NCBI RefSeq assembly: GCF_023856365.1
Contig: NW_026042452.1
Location: forward strand, 62,001-126,000
Source: Brienomyrus brachyistius
Lineage: Eukaryota > Chordata > Actinopteri > Osteoglossiformes > Mormyridae
Length of the DNA: 64,000 nucleotides
Direction: 5' to 3'
Part shown: positions 11,934-24,513 of the stretch, piece by piece
Layout of the letters: each line of letters starts with the position of its first letter
How positions within the stretch are numbered: the stretch's first letter is position 1
Program-made: the position numbers and the translations under genes
Notes under the pieces: generated by a model
Told to the model about the DNA's origin: nothing
What the model saw: the letters and a program-made list of their open reading frames with translations, nothing else
The model's database searches: none

Positions 11934-12239
11934 TTAACAGCAATGGGGAGGAAACTTGTCTCTAAATCTGGAAATGCTTGTGCAGATGGATGGATGGAAG
12001 GTGAAAAGTGACAGTGCTGGGTGGCTAGAGTCTCTCAAGGTGCTGCTTGCTTTTCTGAGGCAGCACCTGAAGACGATGCCTTTGACCGCCAGAAGCTGTG
12101 TGCCCGAGGAACTGGAAGCTGTTGAAGCCTCTACAGCATCCTCTGCGATGTAGATAGGACTTTGGGGAGTCATCCGTTTGCGAAAGTCCAGGATCAGCTC
12201 CTTGGTTTCTCTAGCGTTGAGGGTGATGTTGTTATACAT
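11934..12239 (-). mobile_element. LINE fragment, RT joined to 3' block
   Basis: The minus frame starts with a late reverse transcriptase motif (TKELILDFRKRM, then SPIYIAEDAVE). It switches directly to the C-terminal block of the same LINE type (LRKASSTLRDSSHPALSLF, then SRFRDKF). The sequence between these motifs is deleted. Related to the + strand fragment at 6400-6830. Confidence 0.6.
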
Positions 12240-12439
12240 GGTGAAGAGCTGGGCCTACAAATCCCAGCATTCAAGAGGTGAAAATACAGACTTAGAGGGA
12301 ATTTGGGAAAAGTGAAAAAATCCTCTTTACTCGTGTCTGTATAAATCTCACCAAGCGTAACTTTGCAGATTAAAGACTGGCTGAGAGTGTAAATGTAAAC
12401 GCTGATAAGGAGTCAGGAACAAAGTGCTCATGTAGTGCA

Positions 12440-13219
12440 CACCTGGGTCCAGAGGGCCCTTGTTCAGATGGAAAACTGAACAGGCATCTTTTGTGCTAAA
12501 TGACAGCCGGTGCTGCTCAAGATGATGGACACTATGGGGAAATAAAAAAAAAAAGAGTTTTGAATGAAAAGACACACAAGAGTAACAGTGCAGCCTTGGT
12601 CACGTCTCCCCAGCTCATGACTGGACCAGGCTCCACATTGACCCCAAAACTGGCTTTACACACAGGAAACTCACTGAAACTCAACACAACATTGTCCTGA
12701 TCTTGCCTGGGGAGTTTCACCTGGTTACTGAGATGACCGGCAGCACAGACAGTCTTACCAGCAACAGATATGCTATTAAGGGGTGCGAAGCGTCTGCTGC
12801 CAGCACATGGCTTTATATCTGTCGGCTGCATTTGCGCTGCTCCTCCCTCCTATAAAGAGGACAGTTGAACAGCAGTGTGAAGAAAGGGCACAGAAGCAGA
12901 AGTCAGTGGAAAAAGCCCCATTACTAACCCTAAGCCCAACTTACTGCAAACAGCCCACTGTATTTCATATGTCTGCTTCATATTTTCCATTTAATTGCCA
13001 TAATCTCTGGCAGTCAGTGACAAAAGTTATTTACCCTTAAACAGTACTGAGATTGAGTAGAGTGAGGTACTTAAGCGGTATTATGGAAGAATAAAAGCTG
13101 AGTCCCATGTCCAGGCGAGATGCGTAGCTGACAGGCTGATGAATGTTTCAAACTCTTACCTCCACCGTACTGACAGGAACGGCGAGCTGCTGTGGCATCA
13201 TGGCATTAAACTTCTGTTT
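12440..13219 (-). other. Possible coding exons of an unrecognised gene or relic
   Basis: Three minus-strand blocks look more protein-like than their surroundings. 13219-13160 (KFNAMMPQQLAVPVSTVE) has a pyrimidine tract and AG before it and a good GTAAGAG donor after it. 12831-12565 holds KTVCAAGHLSNQVKLPR and SFSEFPVCKASFGVNVEPG. 12530-12440 holds EQHRLSFSTKDACSVFHLN. They do not join into one obvious frame and I recognise no family. They could be exons of a host gene, parts of another transposon, or chance. Confidence 0.25.
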
Positions 13220-14106
13220 CTCCAGGGAAGAAAACAACCAAGACCAACCTTAATAATCCACACACTTTGAAGACTGACATAAATGGTAAATATGAGACGT
13301 AAATATCATCCAACACTACCAGGTACTCAGTGAATACTCAGTCATGCAGAAATATAATCTAAAGTTATAATTATGGGGACACGTGGCTGTCCACTGCAGG
13401 TGACAATGTCCTAAACTCTTTCATACTTAAAGAACACATACAGTTATTACTTTGTAAGGATGCATAAAACTCCAGTTCAGTAAATTTATGGAATATATAC
13501 TGCAGCAACTACTTTATAGTCATTTATTAAGTAACTGACTTATTTCTTCCCTGCGGGAACTTGTAATTATGCTGAAATAAAAATGTAACTTAACAGCGTT
13601 AAAAAGAACTCAGGAAACCAGTCCAAAATGCTTTAGTTTGACATGTGATCAAAATTCAAACTAAATTTCATAGAGTAAACTAATACATGATAGCATCCAT
13701 GCAAAAGATCAACGGCAGAACAGGGGCTCTTAAGGCAGACTGCATTAAAAAGGAATTAATCATCTCTCTCAATTTAAATTTGGGATAATAATTCTCTTCA
13801 GAAGCCTCCATAGAATAGTGCATCCATCCCCTCACTTATGTGTAGAGACGTATCCTAAGGCTCTGGCAACAACATTCAGGTCAACAGCATCAAAAATTTC
13901 ACAGCTAGTTTTAAAACTTATTTTTCACTTTACGTTACAGCAAGTTAGTTAATATTAAATTATTGCAACGTGCAGATTAATAGTCAGAAAAGGTTTTTGA
14001 AATTTACATAATGATAAATGAGAACTATATTTGATTACTAATTACTGTTGACTAATTTCCTGTCTGGACTTTTCCCCCTTCATTGTTAAAAGTCATTATA
14101 TGTCTG
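13220..14106. other. No gene seen
   Basis: AT-rich sequence between the possible exons and the inverted repeat. Nothing recognisable. Confidence 0.4.
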
Positions 14107-14517
14107 GGTGCCAGTCAGTGGAAGCACATAGACACCTGGCCTATTCATTCAGCACCAGCCCATCAAGTAGAGAATTCAGCACCACGGACAGTGACCTGTG
14201 TTACTATGACATCAGGTCATTGGCTCTAAATATTTTTCTAGAAATAACTAAATGGCTCTATTGTAGAAATTTCCAGCCAGAGACTGGGTTCCTATATGAA
14301 GAGAATATTATTATTCAGACAAAGAAAATAAACTACAGAAAACTAGCTCTGCATGTCATCTCCCCTTTACTCCTTAAGCAGGGCACACGCACATCAACAA
14401 GTACCAATGCAGCAAATACAGATGAACAATTTCACAGCTTCAGAAGAAGTCAGATTTCTGTGTAATTCAGAGATTGTCAAAGACTTCTGATAGAACATTT
14501 TCTGCACTTGAGTCTAA
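14107..14517 (+). repeat. Left arm of a long inverted repeat
   Basis: This segment matches the reverse complement of 17,447-17,849 over about 400 bp with many substitutions and small indels. The best shared runs are GGACAGTGACCTGTGTTACT, TAGAAATTTCCAGCCAGAGA and ATCTCCCCTTTACT. Both arms keep an open frame with a shared peptide (RNFQPET, then LHVISPLLLKQ), but I recognise no protein and the frames may be chance. Confidence 0.75.
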
Positions 14518-15479
14518 TTTCAAGATAAATTGCACCTGGGTCTATTAAAACAAGGTGATGCTGCCTGACCTACCAACCAAGGCTGGGGAGGAAACGTAGG
14601 AATACAAGGAAAGCAAGGAAGAAAAGCAGCCACCCTATCTCATGGTCACGGACACAAACATCAGGGAGTGTTATGAAGAAGACACCACACTTAGGACCAT
14701 TGGTTTTACGCAGTGAATTACACCAGAGAGAGTTTTTACATTCTAGCTGTGTTATGTAACATTCCTCAGCCTTCAGCTTTTTTCCCCACACAATGCAGGA
14801 CATGCAGGGGTGCCAAACAAAACAGTGGAGCTGCAGTGTAGCCAATTATTTCTTTCAGTAGTTTTAAGATGGTTTGTGAGGTTGTGTGTTAGAGATGGCG
14901 GTGAGCAACACTGAGGCATCTCAGGGAACCATGTTGCCCATATTAAAAAACATGCACGCATGCAACTCAGGCAATCCAGCATTTCTTATTTCAGTTACGT
15001 ATGACACTGCATGTTGCGGTTTTACATGTTCACTACAAGTCAGTGGTTTTTTCCTTGTATGATTATGGCCACATTCACACCAAAAACACACTAGACATAC
15101 TGTACAAGGCACTCAAGGGAAAAATTCTCAGAACACAAAGTGAATGTATCAACCGAAGAAGGATTTTTCCTTTTCGGAATATTCATTTTTTTCCATGTGG
15201 AACCACTGTCCATGATTCAATTGAGTGCATTCAAAGAATGATACATCAAAACTAATAGTGACAAAATATTCATTTAATATGCATTGTACATGAATGTAGG
15301 ACTTAGATGTTGATGAATTTCTCATCAGTGAAGGGCATATACACTTAAGGGGTATTATGAAAAAAAAAGTTGAGAACCCAGAAGTAACTATCCGATTAAA
15401 GATGTAATCTGGTACATGTGCAGACCAGTGATGGATATGTAAATGATTCAAATTGCAAGGAGTTGGCATGTTTAATCAC
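14518..15479. other. Spacer of the inverted repeat, no gene seen
   Basis: AT-rich sequence inside the foldback structure. Open frames have no recognisable domains. Confidence 0.4.
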
Positions 15480-16170
15480 CAGACACAGGATGCCTCGTAG
15501 TCACATTAGACAGTGTTAACGGCACTTGACGGAGTTTGATAGGGTTGCATTGCGGGTTTACATGAAGCCAGGTGGTCATGTGCTGCAATTGCATGTGGGC
15601 CATGCGGATATCACAGTGGCCTGATATTGAAACCAATGGGCACGTGAGGCATCCACACACGTCGTGAAGTTTCTGGTCATCCAAGACAGACCACGCCAAG
15701 GAAGGATCGTCGGATTGTGCTCCAAGCATCACAGATCCCCATGACACCTGCGCCTGATATATGGACACAGCTACTGGACTCTCTACAACACCCTATATCA
15801 TCGTGTCGCGATGACTGGCATCAGCTGGACTACGGGTTCACCGTCCCATGCATAGGCTGCCGTTCACAATAGCACAGAAACGGTTGCGTTTGGAGTGGTG
15901 TAGTCACTGGGAGGCATGGACTGATGGACTGATGACGACTGGCGTCCTACCATGTTCAGCGATACATCTCAGTTCTGCAGTACCACAGATGACCGTCATG
16001 TGCGTATGGTGGCGCTGCAGGGAGAGGAGCAATCCTGCCAATGCTGTGGAGTGACACACCACACTCTGACGGCACAGTGGTACACCAGTGACATCCTAGT
16101 AGTATCCGGGCCCAGGGGTGTGCTATACCCTACTGACATGGGACCAGCAGTGTGACCATACCGCCAACTC
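15480..16170 (+). pseudogene. Tc1-like transposase relic
   Basis: The DNA follows a Tc1 transposase from near the end of its DNA-binding region (HRRL-like, about 15,850) through a degraded first catalytic Asp segment (FSDTSQFCSTTDDRHVRM, 15,955-16,010) to the following conserved patch (RERSNPANAVE in another frame, 16,015-16,054). Frames change several times and stops are frequent. No terminal repeats adjoin it, but it lies between the two arms of the 14.1/17.8-kb inverted repeat. Confidence 0.6.
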
Positions 16171-17446
16171 CGTGGTCCGTTTGATCTGATGATTATAATC
16201 ATCGCGATACAGTCACATGCCCTTTCATCACATGCAGATTTCATTTTCACAACTTAGTCTGTTGCCCTTCACTTTTTTGCCACTGAGTTTGTGTTTTGAC
16301 ACTAAGTTGATGGGAATTGATTATTTAAGCGTCATCTAAAGAGCTTATATTAATTGGGTAAATTGCATAAGACTCACATGGTATTTTGAAAAGATTCCCA
16401 TATGCGCTGATTAGCTGGGGTTGATCCAAGCAGCTGTGCACTTTTCTCCTGTAACATAAAAGTTTGCTTTTAGGACAGAAAACAAGGTTAAGACCATATT
16501 ATGTAGTTTACATCTATCAAAATAAAACCAAAGTCACTGTTACCAAAAGAGTAACCATGTGTTATCAAATTTCCTAACATTTTGCTTCATCTTACTTTGG
16601 ATGCCCATGGTTAGGAGAGAAGCAGAAATCTGCTCAATCATAAGAAAGACTTTTATTGCTACAGGGAGTGAGATCTTGTTGCAGGTGACAAGGCAGGATA
16701 GAGTGTGTTTAGAAAAATAATGAAGAGGGAATGTGAGTGTGAGCTATCGTGGCATCTGTGTATAACCCAATATGGCGGCATCCTTCTGAATGTAAATAAC
16801 ATAGCCGGCTTAATTAGCTTAATCAAGCGTAATTGAACTAAGGAAAATTTAGCAATATACTTTCCCTGCTTGGTGTGATAAATACAGCAGCAGCTGCTGG
16901 TGGACGGGCTACAAACAGACATCAAGAAGAAATCCCACCTCACAGCCATTTACTGTACCAAACCCCTTAATGTAACTTGTAAAGATGTAGGTATTGGCGT
17001 ATTCACACATTCATTTGCAGTGTCCACTTCCTGTCCAGTAAATTTGGCAGGACGGAATTTGAATAACCTATAGGTCTGACTCATGTATGCGGCTGAAGGA
17101 GTAAAGATAGAATGGGTGAAGAATCCTGTTATACAGTCCTAGTAGACCGAGAACCACCTGATTGCTACTGTAGTTGGAATCAAGGGCTGAGCTGCATGGT
17201 GGCCTGGGGGACAATCATGAAAACACAGACCCACTGATATCCTCAAAACCCACAATCAAAAGGGGAGTCAGGCACGGTGGCCAACCACTTGGCCCGTTAA
17301 GCCACATGGTGGCCCGATGAGCAGGCAAACACACTATGGGCTAAGGGGTACAAGACAGAGGAGAGAATAGGATGGCCAGTGACATGTGAACAGGACAAGG
17401 CAGGGATGGATTCTGACATAGGTACCATACTACTTTGTTTAAATAT
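16171..17446. other. Spacer of the inverted repeat, no gene seen
   Basis: No coding sequence or known repeat recognised. A short purine-rich patch at 17,260-17,400 is not informative. Confidence 0.35.
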
Positions 17447-17849
17447 GCCCAAGTGCATAGAATGTTTTAGTGCAAGTCTTAGACAATGGTATCTCTGAAT
17501 GACACCGCAGTCTGACTCTTCCTGAAGGCCCTGAGAAGTTGTTTGTATGCACTTGCTGCCTTGACACTTGCTGATGTGCGTGTGCTCTGCTTGAGCAGTA
17601 AAGGGGAGATCACATGCAGAGATGATTTTCTGTAGCTTCTCAGTCCGAGTAAAAATAAAATCTTCTCGTTATATAGGAACCAAGTCTCTGGCTGGAAATT
17701 TCTACAACAGAGCCATTTAGTCATTTATAGAAATATACAGAGCCAATGAAGGAACCAGATGTCACAGCACAGTAACACAGGTCACTGTCCGTGGAACTGA
17801 ATGAATAGGATAACCGGCCAATGTGTTTGTGTGCTTACACTGATTATAT
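17447..17849 (-). repeat. Right arm of a long inverted repeat
   Basis: Reverse-complement partner of 14,107-14,517, separated from it by about 2.9 kb. The minus frame at 17,724-17,479 shares CRNFQPET and SLHVISPLLLKQ with the left arm. Confidence 0.75.
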
Positions 17850-18680
17850 GTCAGGGGGGAAAATATTTATATCATTGTTGCGATGAACGTCATTCCAGCA
17901 AGTGGTTACGTCGTTCACGCAAGTGGTCATGCGGAACCAAAGTTTACTCACCTGTGTGCACCCGAGGGGAAGGCATTAACGGACGCACCTGCTCTTTATT
18001 TTGGATAAAGTCGGCAAAACGCATTGGTAGCGCGACAAGCAAAGGGTCAAATCTACACCAAGTGCTTCTGGAACTGTGCTGCGATTGTGTACTGAAAAGT
18101 AGACTCTGAACGGACAGCCGGTAAGACCATGAACCATGCGTGTTGGACTTTGTTGCAAATGTTATTTGTAGCAAGCACTACCTGTTGCGAGTGGGGTTTA
18201 TTTCTTAATGGGGTGCGCTAATGAGGCATTGAGGCGCTGGTGCTGGCTTGTAACATTATATGAGTTGTGGTATTTGACTGTATTAGGAATAAATGGTGTG
18301 CTGTAAGTGTCTTAATGACAATATGTGGAATGCTGTTTTATTGATTCAGATGTTTGCATTAATGCGGTTTAAAAGGGGGGGTTCTATTTTTAGTTTATCT
18401 AAAAGTTAAATATTAAATTGCTAAAAAGAAAAAAAAAAAGTATTAAGGGTGAACTTTCCTTTTAATAATTCATATGGGCAGAAGTGTTAAACCTATTGTT
18501 CGATTGTCTAATTGGTTAGCTTTTCATTGCAATTTATTGCGTTGAGTAACTCATTTATGTGTTTCCCCAGTGGTTTGATCTTAAACTTTGATGTTTGGAG
18601 GAATTTTATTCAGAACAAGTTATGTATAATTGTGTGGAAATTTGAAGCTGAGATTGGTCATTCATTGTATATTTTGTGTG

Positions 18681-18685
<5 letters not shown>
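17850..18685. other. No gene seen
   Basis: Mixed-composition sequence. 17,880-18,130 is richer in CpG than its surroundings and ends at a possible GTAAGA donor (18,121), but no exon partner is visible. Confidence 0.3.

Positions 18686-18768
<83 letters not shown>
18686..18768. repeat. (TA)n microsatellite
   Basis: About 40 uninterrupted TA dinucleotides. The open frame across it is an artefact. Confidence 0.95.
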
Positions 18769-18770
<2 letters not shown>

Positions 18771-19247
18771 AAGTAAAATTTTGTGTTTGCTCATAAGATA
18801 GATTGGTGAAAGTTGGTGTTTTGTGGTTTAAGGTTTTTCACCTGTAAATGCCTGGCTTGAGGAAAGCGAAGATAAAATAAAAAGGGATAAAGAGTCCAAA
18901 AAGAAGGCCTGGTTATTCTGAGTGAAATCCAGTTATATGTTCAGTTTTGGTACATCTCTATCAAGTGAGGGGTAAAGCACAGTAAGAATTGTGATCACTT
19001 GACAATCATTGAGGGGAAAAATGTAAAAATATATACAGTAAGGACAATATAATCGTAATTTAATGTATCCCTTCTGCTCTTTAAAAAGCACAATGTCTGA
19101 CTGACAAATATGTCTATTATTAGCACATTTTAATAATTTAATTAATATTAAGCAGTACACCTATTTCCTGTAATCACTCTGCGTTAAAGCAATTTTTAAA
19201 ACTAGCTGTGAACTGGATGCTGTTCTGACTGTTGTTGCCATGGTGCC

Positions 19248-21345
19248 TTATTTACTTTCAAATCGCATTGTCCACAACCTGATCAAAGGACCAAACTTTA
19301 AAATCAGTGCAGGGTAGTGTCGCAAGTAGTGATGCTTAGGCTTTAACCTATGTCCTGGAAAGAAAGAAAATCTACAAGCAAGATATTCTTGGATAAGAAC
19401 GTCAAGGTATGCAACCTCTGGCAATAAAATTTTCTGTGCACAAATCAGCTCCACAATGTCTTTTAGCTGAAGGGTCAACTGCCAATCATCATCTGTGGGC
19501 TCTTTCACCTTGTCACACATGATCACAGGAAGAAGTCTTAGAAAATTCCAGTTCTGAACAGCCTGACCATAAAGCTTTACTCCATTGGAGTTTACTGCAC
19601 ATGGCTTACTCAACACATCAGAGCCACTGTACTTAAATTTCTTAATGCGTCTATTCAGAATTGAATAAGTGAACCACTTTTTTTGCTTGATGAAGTACTT
19701 CAGGTAAAGGGCTAAATCATAGGAAAGGATACCCTCAAAAATGTCATGGCCTAAACAAGGTGGCAGGCCAGGCATACAAACATCGAAGTAATTCAATGAA
19801 TTAAAACTCAGATATTATACCTTCAACGTTTTGTTGTTCCTCAGACTGTAAAATGCATTTGGATCTGTTTGAAAATCTGTTCGGGTTGTCCGGCAATACC
19901 TGCAGAAATATTCAGAAAAACTAAAATTTTCTGTAAATCCACCGATATTATGAGACCCCAAATTGTCCCCTGCAATGCACAAAACAGTCCCTTTAACTTT
20001 TTCCTCTGCCACCGTTATTCCATTGTCTTCCAGGTCTTTTAAGTCTGCAATGAGCCTTGAGAAAACTTTGTCATGGCCAAAGTGTTTGAAGTCTTTTTCC
20101 TGACACAGCATTACAAGTGACATGTGGTCTGTACTTGATGAGGTGGTAAATTAGCCAGAGACAAATATACAGCTACTACTTTGTGCTGCTTTTTGCTGAA
20201 CCTAATGGGTTCACCGCCTCAAAAGAATCTTGATATAGAATTAGTTTTAGACATGATGGGTTTTGAGAAAAGAACTCATTGTTTTTATATACCTGACCAT
20301 CACTGACATCACAAAGCACATCAGTGTATGGTACGTATGTACCCTGTGCAGCACAATTCTGCCATAAGTCTGACTCCAGTAAATGTCTCAAAGTGTCTTT
20401 CAATGGAACATAGTAGGCAAACCTCTGTGACCTTGTTTCATCCCTTCCTAAGTACAACTTTACAGGTTCTGTGTATCTAAACATCTGTTTAAAAGCCCTA
20501 GTTCTTGAAAAATTGGTTCTCATTGGTCCTTCATGACTAATGGTGAAAAGGTCAGATTCCTTCACAACATCACATATACTACCAATAACCTCATCTGTTA
20601 ATTCAGTTAAGTCACTTTTCAGGAATGCACTTAATTTATTCAAAGTATATGTCTGTCCTAGTTCATGTATGCTTAGCATCTCTTCAATAATATTTTGTAT
20701 AGTTGATGCTGGCAGAAGAAACTGCCCATGTAATTTCAAGTAGAAAAGAGAAATATTTCTAAGAAAAAGGTCACTGAAATTTTCTGTAAGATGGACTTCA
20801 CCTTCATCAGTCTCACTAAATCTCTCTGTAGGGCCTGTAACTAACGGTTCAGTTTCAAGAAACTGAGAAACTGTCTCCTTATTAAGATCTCTTATACTGT
20901 CCACAGAACATTGTCTGTGTTTCCTGGACATGTAGGCTGTAAACGACGATCTCACAGTGAACGTATGGTCGCATCCTGTCACCGGACATGTCACAACACG
21001 TCCTTCGGCTATATGTTCCTTTAAGTGAGCTGTTAGTGATCTGACATCGCGACATTGGCGCTGGCACATAGACATATTACACGTAAACACCGTAAGGGCA
21101 TTTGTAGTATCAATATATGAATCTGTGTTATGTTTACGGTAAAAATGAGCCTTAAATTCCCCATATGAACGAAACGTATTGTGGCAATCTGTAGCGCCAC
21201 ACTTGAACACGCATCGTGGTTCATGACGGTGAAGTTTGACATGTAAAACATGTTCCCTAAGGGTTTGCACTGATGTTCCACAGAAATAACAACTAAACAT
21301 TGTAACTGCGTGAACAAACACGCACTCTATTGCTGTTTTAAACAC
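19248..21345 (-). pseudogene. Broken C2H2-finger/transposase-like gene
   Basis: Three consecutive minus-strand frames make one protein. The first (21,345-20,176, 389 codons) starts with C2H2-type fingers (CYFCGTSVQTLREHVLHVK, CPVTGCDHTFTVRSSFTAYM) and ends in a middle region (EPVKLYLGRDETRS, FAYYVPLKDTLRHLLES). The second (20,123-19,815) reads KVFSRLIADLKDLEDNGI, CIAGDNLGSHNIGGFTENF and CRYC. The third (19,796-19,248) reads GLPPCLGHDIFEGILSYDLA, KPKHHYLRHYP and GPLIRLWTMRFESK. At least two frameshifts between the first and second pieces and an in-frame TAA between the second and third break it. It stops just after RFESK, where the family normally continues. It resembles CACTA/Plavaka-type transposases carrying zinc fingers that are common in fish; the class is uncertain. 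Confidence 0.6.
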
Positions 21346-21832
21346 CTAAATGCTGTTTCACATCCCGCTTGCAAATCTAAGTTTTACATGTGCTGCCAAG
21401 ATACGTTCATGCGCCGTCAACACGGTACATGCTACTCGTGTTTAAAACCACACACTGCTTAACACTGCTTAAAACGATTTAATTTAACTTACCAATTTGC
21501 CCAGACACATTTATTTTATTTTATATTCCCACTAGTTTGTAGATTTTTTTTAAATGTTATGTTTGTTATTGGGTGCTTTCCACTTCATGTACCCACATAC
21601 AGCGCTGGCTTAAAGCAATACATTCTGGTCCTGACGCAATGCATTGTGGTTAGATTTTTATCGTCCGCTGCATTATGTCACCATGTCACGTCGTACAAAA
21701 ACCTCGCGAGAGCAAGACAGATCATCCTGCACCTCTTAAGTGTTATGTAGTTTTGCCTGAAACGCAAAAATAAAACAAAGCAATTAAAGCCGATCAGTGG
21801 CTCAAATTCTGCTGTAGCGATTGAAGAACTTT
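21346..21832. other. No gene seen
   Basis: Sequence upstream of the finger/transposase relic. It could hold its promoter, but no motif stands out. Confidence 0.3.
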
Positions 21833-21944
21833 TGTCGGAAGTTGGATTCGAACCCACGCCTTACTTCGGAGAACAGAATACCCCTTACTTTGAAAGGCCA
21901 TTTTCGCTGCGCAGGAGGCTTTAGACCGCTCGGCCATGGGGCAG
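21833..21944 (-). pseudogene. tRNA-Leu-like pseudogene
   Basis: On the minus strand it keeps a leucine-type D arm (ATGGCCGAGCGGTCTAAAG), an enlarged middle that resembles the intron plus long variable arm of tRNA-Leu(CAA), and a perfect T arm box B (GTGGGTTCGAATCC) followed by AACTTCCGAC. The acceptor ends (TGCCCC and the 3' end) no longer pair and the anticodon arm is degraded, so it should not make a functional tRNA. It could also be the head of a SINE. Confidence 0.55.
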
Positions 21945-22019
21945 TTTCCAGTTGAACCCTAAGGAGTAGGTTAAGTCCAGCCTTGGCTTCCAAGCTGACG
22001 TTTTTCTACATATGTGCTT

Positions 22020-22155
22020 GTGTATCATGGACAGTAAGAGGGGGCAGGCAAGGAGAGAATTTCTCTCTTTGGGGATCAATAGAGTGTTGTTATTATAACG
22101 TCTAAAACGTATGATGGTCTGTCGATAAATCAATAACAATATCAATGAAGTCAAT
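22020..22155. repeat. Dispersed repeat, copy 1
   Basis: TGTATCATGGACAGTAAGAG through GTCTGTCGATAAATCAAT recurs at 63,737-63,842. This copy has 30-odd bases (CAGGCAAGG...TTGGGG) that the second lacks. The GGGGATCAATA element resembles the 3' tail of fish SINEs/LINEs. Confidence 0.8.
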
Positions 22156-23308
22156 GTTTATCTAAAGGAATCAGAATTCAGGAAAAGCCAGGGGCCGGAC
22201 CGAGTGTAGGGGGCGTGGCCAGAGACAGCCTGCTGACTGTTCCAAATCATGGGTGCATGTTACAAGTCCGGAACATATTTTAACTTAGTACTAACTTAGC
22301 ATCATATTTGATCTGATTCGACTGAATATCCCAGGTTTCCATCTCTCATGCATCTGGTGTGACGTGTTTTCAGACTCTCAGGCTGGCGCAAAGAAATCTT
22401 ACGGGAATTGAACGTCTCACTCCGGTCAGCTGACCAAAGTTGGTAACCTTGGTATTGTGTGTAGGAGATTCGGTATAACTATAATTTCGTTCTCCATTTA
22501 CATGCCCGTAGTGTCTTTAACCGGCTGCACAAACTGGATCCGCCTCCATTACGACACAACTTTGCCCTTATTGGCTTAAGAATTTAGTCACATACATGAC
22601 GTATATCTGCTATTTCTCCCGAGAAGCAGGTAAAGCAGTGGTAACTGCTTTGTAGTTAATTTTCCTGGTAAAATTAAGTTTAAATAAATGATATAAATAC
22701 TGTAATAGTACTCGTGAGCTTTGTTTATTTGTTATTAGTTATTGTAATGTTGCGCTGCTTTATTTGTTTAATCGTCTAGTCTGTGGAGACATTCAAGTTA
22801 ATCAAATAAGAATTGCACTGTACACTGTACATGACCATAAAAACTTTGTATCCTTGAAATAAATGTTTTTGATCTTTTCCTTGGCAGTTATCTTTTTACA
22901 CAGGGCCTCTATGTACACGATAGTTTTTTTTTTCACGACTAACAGTATGGATCAGGAGTTGGTTATTGTAAAAGAAGTAATGTGCATGCAGGTGATATTT
23001 GTATAGATTTATCCACACCCTTGTAGCAGTGCTGCCATTGCAGTCAGATCTCGCAAACTAGGAGTATTAGTTGTCTTTATTTCTCTTTATTTCTTGACGC
23101 CAACCCTCTCCATTAATCCGGGCTTGGGACTGGCACCTACCTGAGCTGGCTTGCTCCCTTAAGTGGCTGGGTTAGGCTAAACTATATATATATATTTACC
23201 AAGACTACAATAAAACATCTCGAAATGTGTAGTCTAGCAAAACGCAGTTTAAAGAAGGTAGCCTACCTGGCGAAATTGCAAACAAATTAAGGGCGTTAGG
23301 CAGCCTTT
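22156..23308. other. No gene seen
   Basis: Intergenic sequence without recognisable coding potential. Confidence 0.4.
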
Positions 23309-23646
23309 CCAAACCGCTTATCCTACTGGATCGCGGGGGGTCTGGAGCCTATCCCGGAAGCAATGGGCACGAGACAGGGAACAACCCAGGATGGCGGGCC
23401 AGCCCATCGCAGGGCACACTCACACACTATTCACTCACGCATACACTCCTATGGGCAATTTAGCAACTCCAATTAGCCTCAGCATGTTTTTGGACTGTGG
23501 GGGAAACCAGAGTACCCGGAGGAAACCCCACGATGACATGGGTAGAACATGCAAACTCCACACACATGTGACCCAGGTGGAGACTCGAACCCGGGCCCTA
23601 GAGGTGTGAGGCAACAGTGCTAACCACTGCACCACCATGCTGCCCC
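23309..23646 (-). mobile_element. tRNA-derived SINE, second minus-strand copy
   Basis: Close relative of the SINE at 4679-5033, with the same landmarks on the minus strand: GCAGTGGTTAGCACTGTTGC, GGGTTCGAGTC box B, GTTTGCATGTTCTACCC and GGGATAGGCTCC. It lacks the long GGAT tail of the first copy. Confidence 0.85.
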
Positions 23647-24438
23647 CTAAATGGAAAACCATTAAATACAAAAGGAAAACAAAAGTGCTGTAAGACTGTA
23701 TACTTATGTGTATGTTAGTAAAGGCTGTAGCTGACACAACGGACCCCACTAATTAGAAAGGGGTAATTGTACACATGTGGCATCCAGTATGTTCTTCTAT
23801 AACAGTTTTTAAAAAAAAAAAAAAAACTCACATTACACAAATTGGCACTATCAAAACGAGGATTATGGGGAAAATGGGGACTGTGATGGAGATTACATAC
23901 ACGTAGGCATGGTATTTAGTTTTTTTTAATCTGGTCACCTTCCAGAGTAATTGTAAACTAAAACCATCTTCACCCTATTTGATTCTTTATAAATGGACAA
24001 TCAGTCGTGCAGTAAATGGGGGTATAGAGAGACACAGAGCTTGTCTAACAAGAAACCCTGGGAAGCTAACATTAATAGGGTGGGTATGGATAGCAAAACC
24101 ATTGATACAGATTACAGATTTATATCTCACCTGAACCCTGGCGGGCTCCGTGCCAATAGGGGTTGGGATTAGGGTTAGTTAACTTAAGTAGTAATATTGA
24201 TGTGTATATTCTCCTATTCTCCAGTCAGTGAATCGTGAAATGTTAATATGTTTCTATACCTATATGTTCTGCTTAAAAACCCATAAAGGCAAGCACAGTG
24301 TTTAGACATTCTGTTACTTAGACTAGTAAACACTAAGATCCTTCAGCTTTCAATTAACCTGACACAACAGTCTAAACAACAAATGTGTGCCATGTCATTT
24401 GTCATCTTTACATCTTGTATCCTTTATATGGTAATTGG
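23647..24438. other. No gene seen
   Basis: AT-rich with an A15 run at about 23,811-23,826. A single TTAGGGTTAG at 24,171-24,180 is too short to be telomeric. Confidence 0.4.
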
Positions 24439-24513
24439 ATTTTCAAGGTGGAATTGCAGGTCGATCATTTTAAGGATCTAGATGTAAACCTCCCTGGTGT
24501 TGCTTTAATATTT
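24439..24513. repeat. Direct repeat flanking a gypsy remnant, left copy
   Basis: TTTTCAAGGTGGAATT...TAAACCTCCCTGGTGTTGCT recurs at 25,768-25,842 in the same orientation with a few substitutions. Confidence 0.75.

Noticed and set aside
24171..24180. Telomere-like TTAGGGTTAG
   Set aside because: Fewer than two full units; chance occurrence.
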